This document shows, piece after piece, positions 1 to 9,603 of a stretch of 64,000 bases of DNA. This DNA is from Fidelibacterota bacterium (GTDB lineage Bacteria; Fidelibacterota; Marinisomatia; SCGC-AAA003-L08; TS1B11): assembly GCA_004124295.1 (NCBI GenBank), contig SCKI01000013.1:1-64000 (forward strand), in the 5' to 3' direction. The position numbers were made by a program, and so were the translations under genes. Positions within the stretch are counted from its first letter, which is position 1; every line of letters starts with the position of its first letter. Below the pieces are notes generated by a model that did not search any database, was not told the origin of the DNA, and was given only the letters and a program-made list of their open reading frames with translations.

Positions 1-2
1 GC

Positions 3-416
3 CGCTGGTTCGGCCTGGCGCTCGATCTGGTCTATCCTCCGGTCTGTGCCTACTGCCGTGACGCAATCGAACCTGGTTCGCTGGCCTCTCTGTGTGCGGC
101 CTGTTGCGCCACCCTCGTTGAAACCCGGCCGGCTTGTCCGCGTTGCGGCGCGTTGGCTCGCGCGGGCGGCCCACAGCCCAACTGCCCGTCGTGCGACCAC
201 CGGCGATTTCAATCCTGGGCCTGGCATTCATGCTGCCCCTGGTTTTCAGCGCGTGCAGCAAAGGAACCGAAACTGCCGCCAAGGGCCCCCAGGTGGCGCA
301 GGAGGCGGCCGCCCTTTACACCTGCGGCATGCACCCCCACGTCCTCCATGAAGGGCCCGGCAATTGCCCCATCTGCGGCATGGACCTGGTGCCCATTATG
401 CAGACGGCCGCTGTGA
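3..416 (+). pseudogene. comF: Truncated ComF-type N-terminus (zinc-ribbon part only)
   Basis: The frame is open from the window edge. Its first ~68 codons read like the N-terminus of ComF-family proteins: a hydrophobic LDLVYPPVCAYC start, then paired CxxC motifs (CAYC, CAAC, CPRC, CPSC) of a double zinc ribbon. ComF proteins normally continue into a phosphoribosyltransferase domain. Here the match stops near base 210 after CPSCDHRRF, and the frame then runs meaninglessly over the start of the next gene to a stop at 414-416. The phosphoribosyltransferase half is absent, so the gene is cut. Either the metal-resistance module was inserted here or the contig is chimeric at this point. Confidence 0.6.
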
Positions 417-2002
417 GCGCGGTCAACGCGCCGGCCCAGTCCGGCGGGGAGCGCAAAATACTCTACTGGCGCGCTCCCATGGATCCTAACTACATATCGC
501 CGGCACCGGGCAAATCGCCCATGGGCATGGACCTGGTGCCTGTCTACGAGGGCGAGGAAGCCTTCGGGGCCACCGTCAGGATCGATCCGGTGGTGGTGCA
601 GAACATGGGAGTGCGCACCGCCCCGGCCGAGCGGCGCGACCTTTTCCAGACCATCCGCACCATCGGCAGGATCGACTTTGACGAGGCCCGGGTAGCCCAT
701 ATCCATACCAAGTTCTCCGGCTGGATCGAAAAGACCTTCGTCAACACCACCGGACAGCAGGTGAAACGGAACGAGGCGCTGCTGGAGATTTACTCGCCCC
801 AGCTGGTCACGGCCCAGGAGGAGTATCTGGACGCCACCCGGAGTCTGCAGCGGCTCGGCCAGAGCGCCTCTGCGGCAGTCCGTTCGAACCTGGAAGGGAT
901 GATCGCCTCGGCCCGGCGGCGGCTGGAAAACTTCGATGTCTCCCAGCACCAGATTCAGGAACTGATCAAAACGGGAAAGGTCACCAAGACCATTACCCTG
1001 AACACCCCCTTTCCGGGCGTGGTGATCAAGAAACATGCCGTGGATGGCATGGAGGTGCGCTCGGGGATGAATCTTTACACCATCGCCGACCTGGACCGGA
1101 TCTGGGTCTTTGCCGATATCTACGAGTATGAGGTGCCCTGGCTGGAGACCGGCCAGAAAGCCAGCATGACCCTCTCCTACAATCCGGGCAAGGTGTACCT
1201 TGGCGAAGTGGAGTATATCTACCCCTACCTGGAGGAGAAAACCCGCACCATCAAGGTCCGCATGTCCTTCCCCAACCCTCGGCTGGAACTCAAACCGGGC
1301 ATGTACGCCAATATCGAAATCCAGACTTCACCGGTGCGGAATGCCATTGCCGTTCCGGCGGAAGCGGTGCTCTTCTCGGGGCAGCGGAATCTGGTGATGG
1401 TCGCCCTGGGCGGGGGGCGCTTTGTTCCGCGGACCGTCACCCTGGGCATCGAGAGCGGCGACGGCTACTACCAGATCATAAAGGGGTTGTCGGCTGGCGA
1501 GGAGGTGGTCACCTCAGGCCAGTTCCTGCTGGACTCGGAAAGCAAACTGCAAGAGAGCATTGCCAAAATGCTGGGCGTGAAAACGCCTCCTGCGGACGGC
1601 GACGAGAAGATGGACATGCAGATGCCCCCTGCCGACCCTGGCAGCGGCAATGGCCAAATGGAGATGACTCCCGGCCAGACCGGGGGGCAGGATGACGCGC
1701 ACGAAGGCCACGACCACACCATGCAGGGAGCCGCCTTGCAAACGGCCGTCGTCCCGGTGGGCACCCTGGCCGATGGCAATCTGACTTTCTACGCCTGCCC
1801 CATGGAATCCCACAGCTACGTCAAGCTGGATGCCGAGGGGAACTGCCCCGACTGCGGCATGGTTCTGGTGCAGAAGACGGTGGCTTTCAACGCGGATCAG
1901 AAGTACTACACCTGTCCCACGGAATCCCACGCACATGTGGTTACCGAGGCTCCGGGCGCCTGCCCCGTCTGCGGCAAGGCGCTGATCGAATCGAGCATAT
2001 AA
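191..2002 (+). CDS. cusB: CusB-like efflux RND periplasmic adaptor lipoprotein with four heavy-metal-binding modules
   Basis: Membrane-fusion adaptor that should link the inner-membrane RND pump encoded next to an outer-membrane channel for Cu/Ag-type metal export. From GTG 191 (603 aa) it has a lipoprotein signal with VFSAC at residues ~18-22. Two heavy-metal-binding modules follow (~43-68, with CGMHP and CPICGMDLVP; ~92-120, with MDP and MGMDLVP), then the barrel/hairpin adaptor core (~135-470). A His/Met-rich stretch (HEGHDH) comes next, and two more C-x-x-C-G modules lie at the C-terminus (~533-600). Four modules is more than the single one in typical CusB. The start is uncertain: a TTG at 134 is also in frame, and no good ribosome site is seen because the upstream DNA is comF. 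Confidence 0.88.
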   Translation: MRPPAISILGLAFMLPLVFSACSKGTETAAKGPQVAQEAAALYTCGMHPHVLHEGPGNCPICGMDLVPIMQTAAVSAVNAPAQSGGERKILYWRAPMDPNYISPAPGKSPMGMDLVPVYEGEEAFGATVRIDPVVVQNMGVRTAPAERRDLFQTIRTIGRIDFDEARVAHIHTKFSGWIEKTFVNTTGQQVKRNEALLEIYSPQLVTAQEEYLDATRSLQRLGQSASAAVRSNLEGMIASARRRLENFDVSQHQIQELIKTGKVTKTITLNTPFPGVVIKKHAVDGMEVRSGMNLYTIADLDRIWVFADIYEYEVPWLETGQKASMTLSYNPGKVYLGEVEYIYPYLEEKTRTIKVRMSFPNPRLELKPGMYANIEIQTSPVRNAIAVPAEAVLFSGQRNLVMVALGGGRFVPRTVTLGIESGDGYYQIIKGLSAGEEVVTSGQFLLDSESKLQESIAKMLGVKTPPADGDEKMDMQMPPADPGSGNGQMEMTPGQTGGQDDAHEGHDHTMQGAALQTAVVPVGTLADGNLTFYACPMESHSYVKLDAEGNCPDCGMVLVQKTVAFNADQKYYTCPTESHAHVVTEAPGACPVCGKALIESSI

Positions 2003-2079
2003 ACCTGGCAGTGTTACCTGCAAGGATGAATTTTGAGGGGCGCCGGCTGGCAACCTGGCTGCTCCTTATGGAGATGTAA

Positions 2080-5000
2080 ATGATAGAAAAAGTAATTGAA
2101 TGGTCCATCAACAACCGCTTTATTGTGGTACTGGCCACAGGATTTCTGGTGGTCACGGGCATTGTGGCCCTCTCCACGACCCCCCTGGACGCCATCCCCG
2201 ACCTGAGCGATGTGCAGGTCATTATCCAGACCGACTATGCCGGCCAGGCCCCCCAGGTGGTGGAGGACCAGGTCACCTACCCCCTTACCACGGCCATGTT
2301 GTCGGTGCCCTTTGCCAAGGTGGTGCGCGGGTACTCCTTTTTCGGGGTCTCCTTTGTCTACATCATCTTTGAAGACGGCACCGATATGTACTGGGCCCGG
2401 AGCCGGGTCCTGGAATATCTGAGTTTCGTATCCAGCCGCCTGCCTGCAGGGGCGACTCCCCGGCTGGGTCCCGATGCCACCGGTGTCGGCTGGGTGTATG
2501 AGTACACCGTCGAAAGCGACCGCCACGATCTGCAGCAGCTGCGTTCCATCCAGGACTGGTACCTGCGCTATCAGCTGATGAGCGTCCCCGGCGTATCCGA
2601 GGTGGCCAGCATCGGCGGCTACGTCAAGCAGTACCAGGTGGAGGTTGATCCCAACAAGCTCATCGCCTACAACATACCCCTGAACAAGGTGAAGCAGGCC
2701 ATCCGGCGCAGCAACAGCGATGTCGGCGGCAGCCTGATTGAAATGGCGGAGACCGAGTTCATGGTCCGGGGTTTGGGATATATACAATCCATTGACGACC
2801 TGAAAAAAGTGCCTCTGGGGGTAGATGAGAACGGCACGCCGATCCTGCTGCGGAACGTGGCCAACATCCACATAGGGCCCGAACTCCGCCGGGGGTTGGC
2901 CGAGCGGGACGGCATCGGCGAGGTGGTAGGCGGCATTATCATAATGCGCTATGGCGAGAACGCCCTGGAAGTCATCCGCAAGACCCGGGAGAAGATCGAG
3001 GAACTCAAGGCGGGTCTGCCGGAAGGGGTGGTTATCCTGCCAGCCTACGACCGCTCCCTGCTCATCGAGCGGGCCGTGGCCAACCTGAAAAGGAAACTGA
3101 TCGAAGAAAGCCTGGTGGTGGCCCTGGTGACCATCGTGTTCCTGCTCCATTTCCGCAGCTCCCTGGTGGCCATTTTCACACTCCCCGTCGGTATTCTCAT
3201 TGCCTTCAGCGTGATGCGCTTACAGGGGCTCAATGCCAACATTATGTCCCTGGGGGGCATCGCCATTGCCATCGGCGCCATGGTGGACGCGGCCATCGTG
3301 ATGATCGAAAACGTCCATAAACATATGGAGCGCAGCCGGGGGGAGGTGGACCACTGGCAGCTCATCCTCAACGCCTCCAAGGAGGTGGGGCCGGCCCTGT
3401 TCTATTCCCTGCTCATCATCACCTTTTCCTTCATGCCGGTCTTTACGCTGGAGGCCCAGGAAGGGCGGCTATTCAAACCCCTGGCGTTCACCAAGACTTA
3501 TGCCATGGCCGCCTCGGCCCTGTTGTCCGTAACGATGGTGCCGATCCTGATGGGTTACCTGATCCGGGGAAAGATCATACCGGAAAAAAGAAACCCGGTG
3601 AACCGGTTCCTGATTTATGTTTACCGGCCATTCATCAAGTTTGTGCTCAAGTACCGGCGCACCACCCTGGCCCTGGGAGGACTGGCCCTGGCCGTCACCA
3701 TCATACCGCTGCGCAACATCGGTTCGGAGTTCATGCCGCCATTGAATGAAGGTGACCTGCTCTACATGCCCACCACCGATCCGGGCATCTCCATTTCCAA
3801 GGCCCGGGAGATCCTCCAGCAGACGGACAGGATCATCAAGACATTCCCGGAGGTGCAGCGGGTGTTCGGGAAAATCGGCCGGGCAGAAACCGCCACCGAT
3901 CCCGCGCCGCTGAGCATGATCGAAACCACCGTCACCCTCCATCCCGAGGAGAACTGGCCCAAACGGAAAACTGTCTCGCGCTGGTATTCAGGGCTGCCCC
4001 TGCCCGATTTTCTCAAGGGGGGACTGGCCCGCATCTGGCCCGAGCATCGGTCGGTGACCCAGCGCGAACTGATCACCGAGCTCAACGCGGCGATACAGTT
4101 TCCCGGCCTCACCAACGCCTGGACCATGCCCATCAAGACGCGCATTGACATGCTCAGCACCGGCATCAAGACCCCGGTGGGGATCAAACTGATGGGCGAC
4201 AATCTGGACACCCTGAACGCCCTGGGGGCCAAGGTCCAAGCCCTCATGCAGAAACTCCCCGGCACCCTGAGCGCGTACGCCGACAAGGTCACCGGCGGCA
4301 ACTTCCTCGATTTCGTCATCAACCGCGACGAGGCGGCGCGCTACGGCCTGACCATCGGGGATATCCAGGACATCATCCAGTCAGCCGTCGGCGGGATGAA
4401 CGTGAGCTACACGGTAGAAGGGCTGGAGCGCTACCCCATCAATGTGCGCTACCCGAGGGAACTGCGGGACAGCATCAGCAAACTGAAGCGGGTCCTGATT
4501 CCCACCCCCTCAGGCGCCCAGATTCCGATCAGCCAGGTGGCAGAGATCCGCATCAGCAAGGGGGCGGCGGTGATCAAAAGCGAGAACTCCCGCACCACCG
4601 CCTGGGTCTATGTGGATATTACCGGCATAGATGTGGGCAGCTATGTCAAGATGGCCCAGCAGACCTTGCGGGAGGAACTGACGCTGCCGCAGGGCTATTC
4701 CATCGTCTGGAGCGGCCAGTACGAGTACATGCAGCGGGCGGCAAAAAAACTGAAACTGGTGATCCCTTTTACCCTGATGATAATTATGTTGCTCCTGTTC
4801 CTCAATTTCAAAAACCTTACCGAGAGCATGATTATCATGCTGTCGTTGCCTTTCGCGCTGGTGGGAGGGCTTTGGTTCATCTACCTGCTCGACTATAATT
4901 TCAGTGTCGCCGTCGGGGTCGGATTCATCGCCCTGGCAGGGGTAGCCGCCGAAACCGGGGTGGTGATGCTGATCTACCTGGATCTGGCCTACAAGGAAAG

Positions 5001-5316
5001 GGTGCGGGAGGGCAAGATGAACACTACCGCCGACCTGTATGACGCCATCATGTCGGGGGCTGTGGACCGGGTACGGCCGAAGATGATGACGGTCACCGCG
5101 ATTATGGCCGGCCTGCTGCCGATCCTCTGGGGACACGGCACCGGCTCCCAGGTGATGAAACGCATCGCCGCGCCGATGGTTGGGGGCATGGTCACCTCCA
5201 CGGTGCTCACGCTGCTGGTCATACCGACGATTTACTATATTTGGCGGGCGATCGAGATACGCAAAACGGAAAATGAGGCCGCTGACAATCAGTTGGATCC
5301 CGCCGGTAGCGGCTGA
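2080..5316 (+). CDS. cusA: CusA/CzcA-type heavy-metal RND efflux pump
   Basis: Inner-membrane proton-driven transporter of the HME-RND subfamily, 1078 aa, close to the usual ~1040-1050. The N-terminal helix (IEKVIEWSINNRFIVVL) and the periplasmic porter loop (DAIPDLSDVQVII) are typical. The TM4 segment GAMVDAAIVMIENVHKHME carries the acidic residue and charged pattern that separate metal pumps from drug pumps. The C-terminal helix bundle includes GVAAETGVVMLIYLDLA. It lies 77 bases after the adaptor gene, with a GGAG site before ATG 2080, so adaptor and pump are probably co-transcribed. No outer-membrane CusC-like gene is present in the window. The exact metal cannot be fixed; the CopA-type ATPase nearby favours copper or silver. 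Confidence 0.94.
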   Translation: MIEKVIEWSINNRFIVVLATGFLVVTGIVALSTTPLDAIPDLSDVQVIIQTDYAGQAPQVVEDQVTYPLTTAMLSVPFAKVVRGYSFFGVSFVYIIFEDGTDMYWARSRVLEYLSFVSSRLPAGATPRLGPDATGVGWVYEYTVESDRHDLQQLRSIQDWYLRYQLMSVPGVSEVASIGGYVKQYQVEVDPNKLIAYNIPLNKVKQAIRRSNSDVGGSLIEMAETEFMVRGLGYIQSIDDLKKVPLGVDENGTPILLRNVANIHIGPELRRGLAERDGIGEVVGGIIIMRYGENALEVIRKTREKIEELKAGLPEGVVILPAYDRSLLIERAVANLKRKLIEESLVVALVTIVFLLHFRSSLVAIFTLPVGILIAFSVMRLQGLNANIMSLGGIAIAIGAMVDAAIVMIENVHKHMERSRGEVDHWQLILNASKEVGPALFYSLLIITFSFMPVFTLEAQEGRLFKPLAFTKTYAMAASALLSVTMVPILMGYLIRGKIIPEKRNPVNRFLIYVYRPFIKFVLKYRRTTLALGGLALAVTIIPLRNIGSEFMPPLNEGDLLYMPTTDPGISISKAREILQQTDRIIKTFPEVQRVFGKIGRAETATDPAPLSMIETTVTLHPEENWPKRKTVSRWYSGLPLPDFLKGGLARIWPEHRSVTQRELITELNAAIQFPGLTNAWTMPIKTRIDMLSTGIKTPVGIKLMGDNLDTLNALGAKVQALMQKLPGTLSAYADKVTGGNFLDFVINRDEAARYGLTIGDIQDIIQSAVGGMNVSYTVEGLERYPINVRYPRELRDSISKLKRVLIPTPSGAQIPISQVAEIRISKGAAVIKSENSRTTAWVYVDITGIDVGSYVKMAQQTLREELTLPQGYSIVWSGQYEYMQRAAKKLKLVIPFTLMIIMLLLFLNFKNLTESMIIMLSLPFALVGGLWFIYLLDYNFSVAVGVGFIALAGVAAETGVVMLIYLDLAYKERVREGKMNTTADLYDAIMSGAVDRVRPKMMTVTAIMAGLLPILWGHGTGSQVMKRIAAPMVGGMVTSTVLTLLVIPTIYYIWRAIEIRKTENEAADNQLDPAGSG

Positions 5317-5384
5317 GACCTTTTCTGTGCAAGCCGACCCGCTTGCGATCCGGGGAGAATGAACATGCTAAGGAGACAGGCACG

Positions 5385-5780
5385 ATGAGTTACACGTTCC
5401 ACAAGATAACCTCGCTGGGCTTTGACGACGCCATCGGGCAGACCACGGCAGCGCTCAAGGAGAGGGGCTTTGGCATCCTCACCGAGATTGACGTCACCCA
5501 GACCTTTAAGAACAAACTGGATGTCGACTTTCGCAACTACCGCATCCTGGGGGCCTGCAATCCCTCCTTTGCCCTCCAGGCCCTGGAGGTGGAAAACAAA
5601 ATCGGCGCCATGCTGCCCTGCAGCGTCATCGTGCAGGAACTGCCGGACGGCACGGTGGAGGTGGCGGCGATTGATCCGGTGGCATCCATGCAGGCCATTG
5701 GAAATCCCGAGCTGGATGCCATCTCCAGGCAGGTCCAGGCACTGCTGAAAGAGACCGTAGAGAGCCTGCCCGCAGATTGA
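5385..5780 (+). CDS. DUF302 family protein
   Basis: A 131-aa soluble protein with the DUF302 pattern: KGFGILTEIDV-like strand (here RGFGILTEIDVTQTFKNKL), the conserved YRILGACNPSFALQALE block and LPCSVIVQEL. DUF302 proteins are small alpha/beta proteins of unknown biochemical role, often found beside metal or thiosulfate genes. The ATG at 5385 is preceded by AAGGAGACA, so the longer TTG frame from 5343 is not used. It sits between the RND pump and a Spy-like protein in the same direction, which suggests it belongs to the metal response. Confidence 0.85.
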   Translation: MSYTFHKITSLGFDDAIGQTTAALKERGFGILTEIDVTQTFKNKLDVDFRNYRILGACNPSFALQALEVENKIGAMLPCSVIVQELPDGTVEVAAIDPVASMQAIGNPELDAISRQVQALLKETVESLPAD

Positions 5781-5814
5781 TGGCATGCCCAGGGATTGTG
5801 AAGGGAACAGGGGC

Positions 5815-6405
5815 ATGACGACAAGACAAGGCGCAGCCATCGTCGTAGGCGGAGCGGTGGTTTTTCTGCGGTTGGGCAGTCTGGCCACTTGGTGGATGAC
5901 CCCCCGCCCATCCCCGTCTCGAGAGGAAAAGCCGGCGCTGGCCATTAAAGCCCTGTCGGCGGCTGAAGTTGAAGGCTTCCTCGCCGGTCACGGCCTGGGC
6001 CTGGCCAAAGCCGCCGAGCTCAACGGCTACCCCGGCCCCAAGCATGTCCTGGAGCTGGCCCGCCAACTTGACCTGAATGGTAACCAAACGCGCCGGACGC
6101 AAGTTGTTTTCGACAAGATGCAGGCTACCGCCCGGACTCTCGGCGCCGAATGGGTGGCCCGGGAGGCGGCTCTGGACAGCCTCCTGTCGCGGCAGGCCAT
6201 TATGCCGCCTGAACTCGCCGGCCGTATCGATGCCATCGGCAGCATCAAGGCCCGGCTGCGGTTTACCCACATGGCCGCCCATATGGAAATGATGGAGATT
6301 CTCACAAGGGAACAGGTGCAAATTTACCAGGACCTGCGGGGCCTCGATCCGGGCGGAAACGGGGCACATCATGAACACAACCAGCATGCAGCATCGGCAA
6401 CCTGA
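5815..6405 (+). CDS. Spy/CpxP-like periplasmic heavy-metal resistance protein
   Basis: A 196-aa protein with an N-terminal membrane anchor or signal (~6-27) and an all-helical periplasmic part. The stretch GLGLAKAAELNGYPGPKHVL, followed by a Q/R-rich helix and LTREQVQIYQDLRG, matches the Spy/CpxP-related family that sits in copper/metal operons. It ends in a His-rich tail (HHEHNQH) that could bind metal. ATG 5815 follows AAGGGAACAGGGG; an in-frame ATG at 5785 would add ten residues without a good site. The role is probably metal sensing or periplasmic chaperoning under metal stress. That is inferred from family and neighbours. Confidence 0.72.
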   Translation: MTTRQGAAIVVGGAVVFLRLGSLATWWMTPRPSPSREEKPALAIKALSAAEVEGFLAGHGLGLAKAAELNGYPGPKHVLELARQLDLNGNQTRRTQVVFDKMQATARTLGAEWVAREAALDSLLSRQAIMPPELAGRIDAIGSIKARLRFTHMAAHMEMMEILTREQVQIYQDLRGLDPGGNGAHHEHNQHAASAT

Positions 6406-6487
6406 GCAGGTCGCATAAGATGAAGTTCCTGATCGCCGCATCGAGAAGGGGGCAATCATAGAAGTCCGATCCCTACACATCAAGAAC

Positions 6488-7033
6488 ATGGTCTGTGGCC
6501 GTTGCATCAGGGTTGTCCGGGAGGAACTGCTGAACCTGGGCCTGCAGGTGGGCAACGTGCAGCTGGGCACGGCCGTTATTGAGACCGCGGGCGGCATATC
6601 CAATGCGGACATCGCCGCCGTGCTCTCAGCGAGCGGCTTCGAACTCCTCGAGGACCGCAAGGCCCGGTTGGTGGAGCGCATCAAGAGCACGATCATTGAC
6701 CTTGTACAGAATGACCGGCTGGCTGAACTGGAGGGGAATATCTCCGGCCACCTGGCCCGGGAACTGCATCAATCCTATTCCTCCCTGAGCCACCTATTTT
6801 CAGCGGTGGAGGGGCTCACCATCGAACGCTTCGTGATTTTGCAGAAAATTGAACGGGCCAAGGAGCTCATCGTCTATGACCTGCAGAACCTCAGTGAGAT
6901 CGCCTACCGGCTGGGCTACAGCAGTGTGCAGCATCTTTCCAGCCAGTTCAAACGGGTCACCGGACTGACCCCCTCCCACTTCCGTGAGCTGGGGTCCCAG
7001 CGGCGCCGGTCTATCGACCAGGTGGCCCGATAG
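6488..7033 (+). CDS. AraC-family regulator with N-terminal HMA-like metal domain
   Basis: The first ~60 residues resemble a heavy-metal-associated ferredoxin-like domain (KNMVCGRCIRVVREEL, with one CxxC pair). The last ~100 residues form an AraC-type double helix-turn-helix (IAYRLGYSSVQHLSSQFKRVTGLTPSHFRE). It is likely the metal-responsive regulator of the surrounding module. The first standard start is ATG 6488, but the in-frame sequence upstream (IEVRSLHIKN) is part of the HMA-like fold. The frame is open back to a stop at ~6415 with no ATG, GTG or TTG in that interval. A GAGAAGGGGG site at ~6443 points to an ATC (6455) or ATA (6458) start, so the true protein is probably ~10-11 residues longer. 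Confidence 0.82.
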   Translation: MVCGRCIRVVREELLNLGLQVGNVQLGTAVIETAGGISNADIAAVLSASGFELLEDRKARLVERIKSTIIDLVQNDRLAELEGNISGHLARELHQSYSSLSHLFSAVEGLTIERFVILQKIERAKELIVYDLQNLSEIAYRLGYSSVQHLSSQFKRVTGLTPSHFRELGSQRRRSIDQVAR

Positions 7034-7146
7034 CCGAAATGTGTAACAGTCAAGCGCTCAGGTATGAAGGGCCCGGGGAGCCCGGGGGCTAGATTCCGCC
7101 CATGTCGCCCTGGACCCGCAACCCCTAGCCATCCCAGACCATAGCC

Positions 7147-9522
7147 ATGCAAAACTCCCGGCCCGAATCTGTCGTCTCCCGTTCCAGCCCCACCCCGCAG
7201 CCCGAGGACCCTTCGCCTGCCGTGTGGACCTGTCCCATGCACCCGGAGGTGCGCCAAAACGGTCCCGGTTTGTGCCCCGATTGCGGCATCCACCTTGTCC
7301 GGGAGGGCGCCAGCGCCGGTGGGCAGTCCACCCCAGGGCCTTCAGCGCCACCCCCACCCGCAGCAGCCCAACCAGCCGCCGACCAGGCAACGGCCGGGGC
7401 CGATTACACCTGCCCCATGCACCCGGAGGTACGCCAGCCGGGACCGGGCTCGTGCCCCATCTGCGGCATGGCCCTGGAGCCCTTTCATGTGCAGCAGGCC
7501 GACACCGAAGACCCCCATCTGGCCGACATAACCCGGCGCTTCCAGCTCAGCGCCGTCCTGGGTCTGCCGCTGCTGTTACTGACCATGAGCGAGATGTTCA
7601 CCGGCGGGCCGCTGATCCCGGCCCTTGCGGGTACGCTGGGCAACTGGGTGCAGTGGCTCCTGGCAACGCCGGTGGTACTCTGGGCCGCACAACCGTTCTT
7701 CCAGCGGGCCTGGGCGTCGGTGATCATGCGCAGCCCGAATATGTACACCCTGATCGGACTGGGCACCGGTGTGGCCTACATCTACAGCGTTGTCGCCACT
7801 GCTGCCCCGGGGATATTTCCGTCCGCATTCCGCGCGCCGGATGGATCGGTGGCGGTCTACTTTGAGGCGGCCGCCGTCATCGTGATGCTGGTTCTGCTGG
7901 GCGAATGGCTGGAGCTGCGGGCCCGGTCGCGCACCGGGGAGGCAGTTAAAGCATTACTTGATCTAGCGCCTGCTAATGCCATACTGGTTGGTCCTGACGG
8001 TGTGGATAAAACCGTACCCCTGAGCGCTGTGAAACCGGGCGATCTGCTGCGCGTGCGGCCAGGCGAAAAAGTCCCGGTGGATGGCGTTATCGACTCCGGC
8101 AGCAGCGCCGTGGATGAATCAATGATCAGCGGCGAGCCGCTGGCCGTGGAAAAAGGCCCCGGCGATTCCGTCACCGGCGCTACCCTGAACGGCAACGGCA
8201 GCTTCATCATGCGGGCCGAAAAAGTGGGCGCCGACACCCTGCTGGCCCGGATTGTCAGCATGGTCAGTGAGGCCCAACGGAGCCGGGCGCCCATCCAGAG
8301 CCTGGCCGATAAAGTGTCGTCCTACTTCGTGCCCGGAGTCGTGGGTATCAGCCTGTTGGCCTTTGCAGTCTGGGCGCTGTGGGGTCCCGAACCTGCCCTG
8401 GCCTACGCCCTGGTCAATGCCGTCGCCGTGCTCATTATCGCCTGCCCCTGCGCCCTGGGGCTGGCCACGCCCATATCGATCATGGTGGGTGTCGGACGGG
8501 GCGCCCGCGAAGGGGTCCTGGTCAGGGATGCCGAAGCCCTTGAGCTGATGGAGCAGGTGGATACCCTGGTGGTGGATAAGACCGGTACCCTTACCGAGGG
8601 TAAACCGGCCCTCGCCCAGATGGCCCCGGCTGATGGGGTCAGCGAGGATGATCTGCTGGGTCTCGCCGCCAGCCTGGAACGGGGCAGCGAGCATCCCCTG
8701 GCCGATGCGGTTGTGGCCGCCGCCCACGACCGGCAGATCGCTTTGTCGGAGGCGGCCGAGGTCGAGGTGTGGCCGGGGATGGGCATATCCGGGAAGGTCA
8801 ACGGCAGGCCGGTGCAGGTAGGCAACGACGCCTTGCTGGAAAAATTTGCCATCAGCCCATCCGCTCTGGCCGCCACGGCTGCGGACTACCGCCAATCCGG
8901 CGCCACGGCCCTTTTCGTGGCTATCGACGGGCAAGCCGCCGGGGTGCTGGCTATTGCCGATCCCCTGAAGGCCAGCACGCCCGCCGCCATTAAAAGTCTG
9001 CACAAAACCGGCCTGCGTATCATCATGCTGACCGGCGATCATGCTGCCTCGGCACAGGCGGTGGCCGACAAGCTGGGCATTGATCAAGTCATCGCCGGGG
9101 TGCTGCCGGACGGTAAAGCGGATATCATTGCCGGACTGCAGGCTGAAGGCGCCATCGTCGCCATGGCCGGAGACGGCATCAACGACGCCCCCGCTCTGGC
9201 GCTGGCCCAGGTCGGTATCGCCATGGGCACGGGCGCCGACGTCGCCATGCAAAGCGCCGGGATTACCCTGGTCAGTGGCGACCTGAGCGGCATTGCCAAG
9301 GCCAGGGTGCTAAGCCGGGCCGTCATGCGCAATATCCGGCAAAACCTGGTCTGGGCCTTTGGCTACAACAGCCTGGGCGTACCGGTCGCCGCCGGGGTGC
9401 TGTTCCCCTTTTTCGGCATCTTGCTCAGCCCGATGATTGCCGCTGCGGCCATGAGTTTCAGCTCGGTGTCGGTCATCGTCAACGCCCTGCGCCTGCGGAA
9501 TATCAAACTGGCGGCGGCATGA
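7147..9522 (+). CDS. copA: CopA-like P1B-type copper/silver-exporting ATPase
   Basis: A 791-aa P-type ATPase that exports monovalent copper or silver from the cytoplasm. Instead of classical HMA domains, it has two N-terminal heavy-metal-binding modules (~26-51, with WTCPMHPEV and CPDCG; ~83-108, with YTCPMHPEV and [10 protein letters not shown]). These are the same module type as in the CusB-like protein. Visible catalytic parts: SGEP actuator loop, CPC in TM6 (~431), DKTGTLTEG with the phosphorylated Asp (~477), the SEHPLADAV nucleotide-site HP, and [12 protein letters not shown] (~675). The last membrane segment has [16 protein letters not shown], typical of Cu-type P1B-1 pumps. It is downstream of the metal regulator in the same direction. 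Confidence 0.95.
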   Translation: MQNSRPESVVSRSSPTPQPEDPSPAVWTCPMHPEVRQNGPGLCPDCGIHLVREGASAGGQSTPGPSAPPPPAAAQPAADQATAGADYTCPMHPEVRQPGPGSCPICGMALEPFHVQQADTEDPHLADITRRFQLSAVLGLPLLLLTMSEMFTGGPLIPALAGTLGNWVQWLLATPVVLWAAQPFFQRAWASVIMRSPNMYTLIGLGTGVAYIYSVVATAAPGIFPSAFRAPDGSVAVYFEAAAVIVMLVLLGEWLELRARSRTGEAVKALLDLAPANAILVGPDGVDKTVPLSAVKPGDLLRVRPGEKVPVDGVIDSGSSAVDESMISGEPLAVEKGPGDSVTGATLNGNGSFIMRAEKVGADTLLARIVSMVSEAQRSRAPIQSLADKVSSYFVPGVVGISLLAFAVWALWGPEPALAYALVNAVAVLIIACPCALGLATPISIMVGVGRGAREGVLVRDAEALELMEQVDTLVVDKTGTLTEGKPALAQMAPADGVSEDDLLGLAASLERGSEHPLADAVVAAAHDRQIALSEAAEVEVWPGMGISGKVNGRPVQVGNDALLEKFAISPSALAATAADYRQSGATALFVAIDGQAAGVLAIADPLKASTPAAIKSLHKTGLRIIMLTGDHAASAQAVADKLGIDQVIAGVLPDGKADIIAGLQAEGAIVAMAGDGINDAPALALAQVGIAMGTGADVAMQSAGITLVSGDLSGIAKARVLSRAVMRNIRQNLVWAFGYNSLGVPVAAGVLFPFFGILLSPMIAAAAMSFSSVSVIVNALRLRNIKLAAA

Positions 9523-9603
9523 TATGGCCACCACCCACAACGGCTGGCAGGCCGGGACCGGTAACCTGGCCTGCACAATCAGCCCCTAGATAAAGGAAAA
9601 GCC

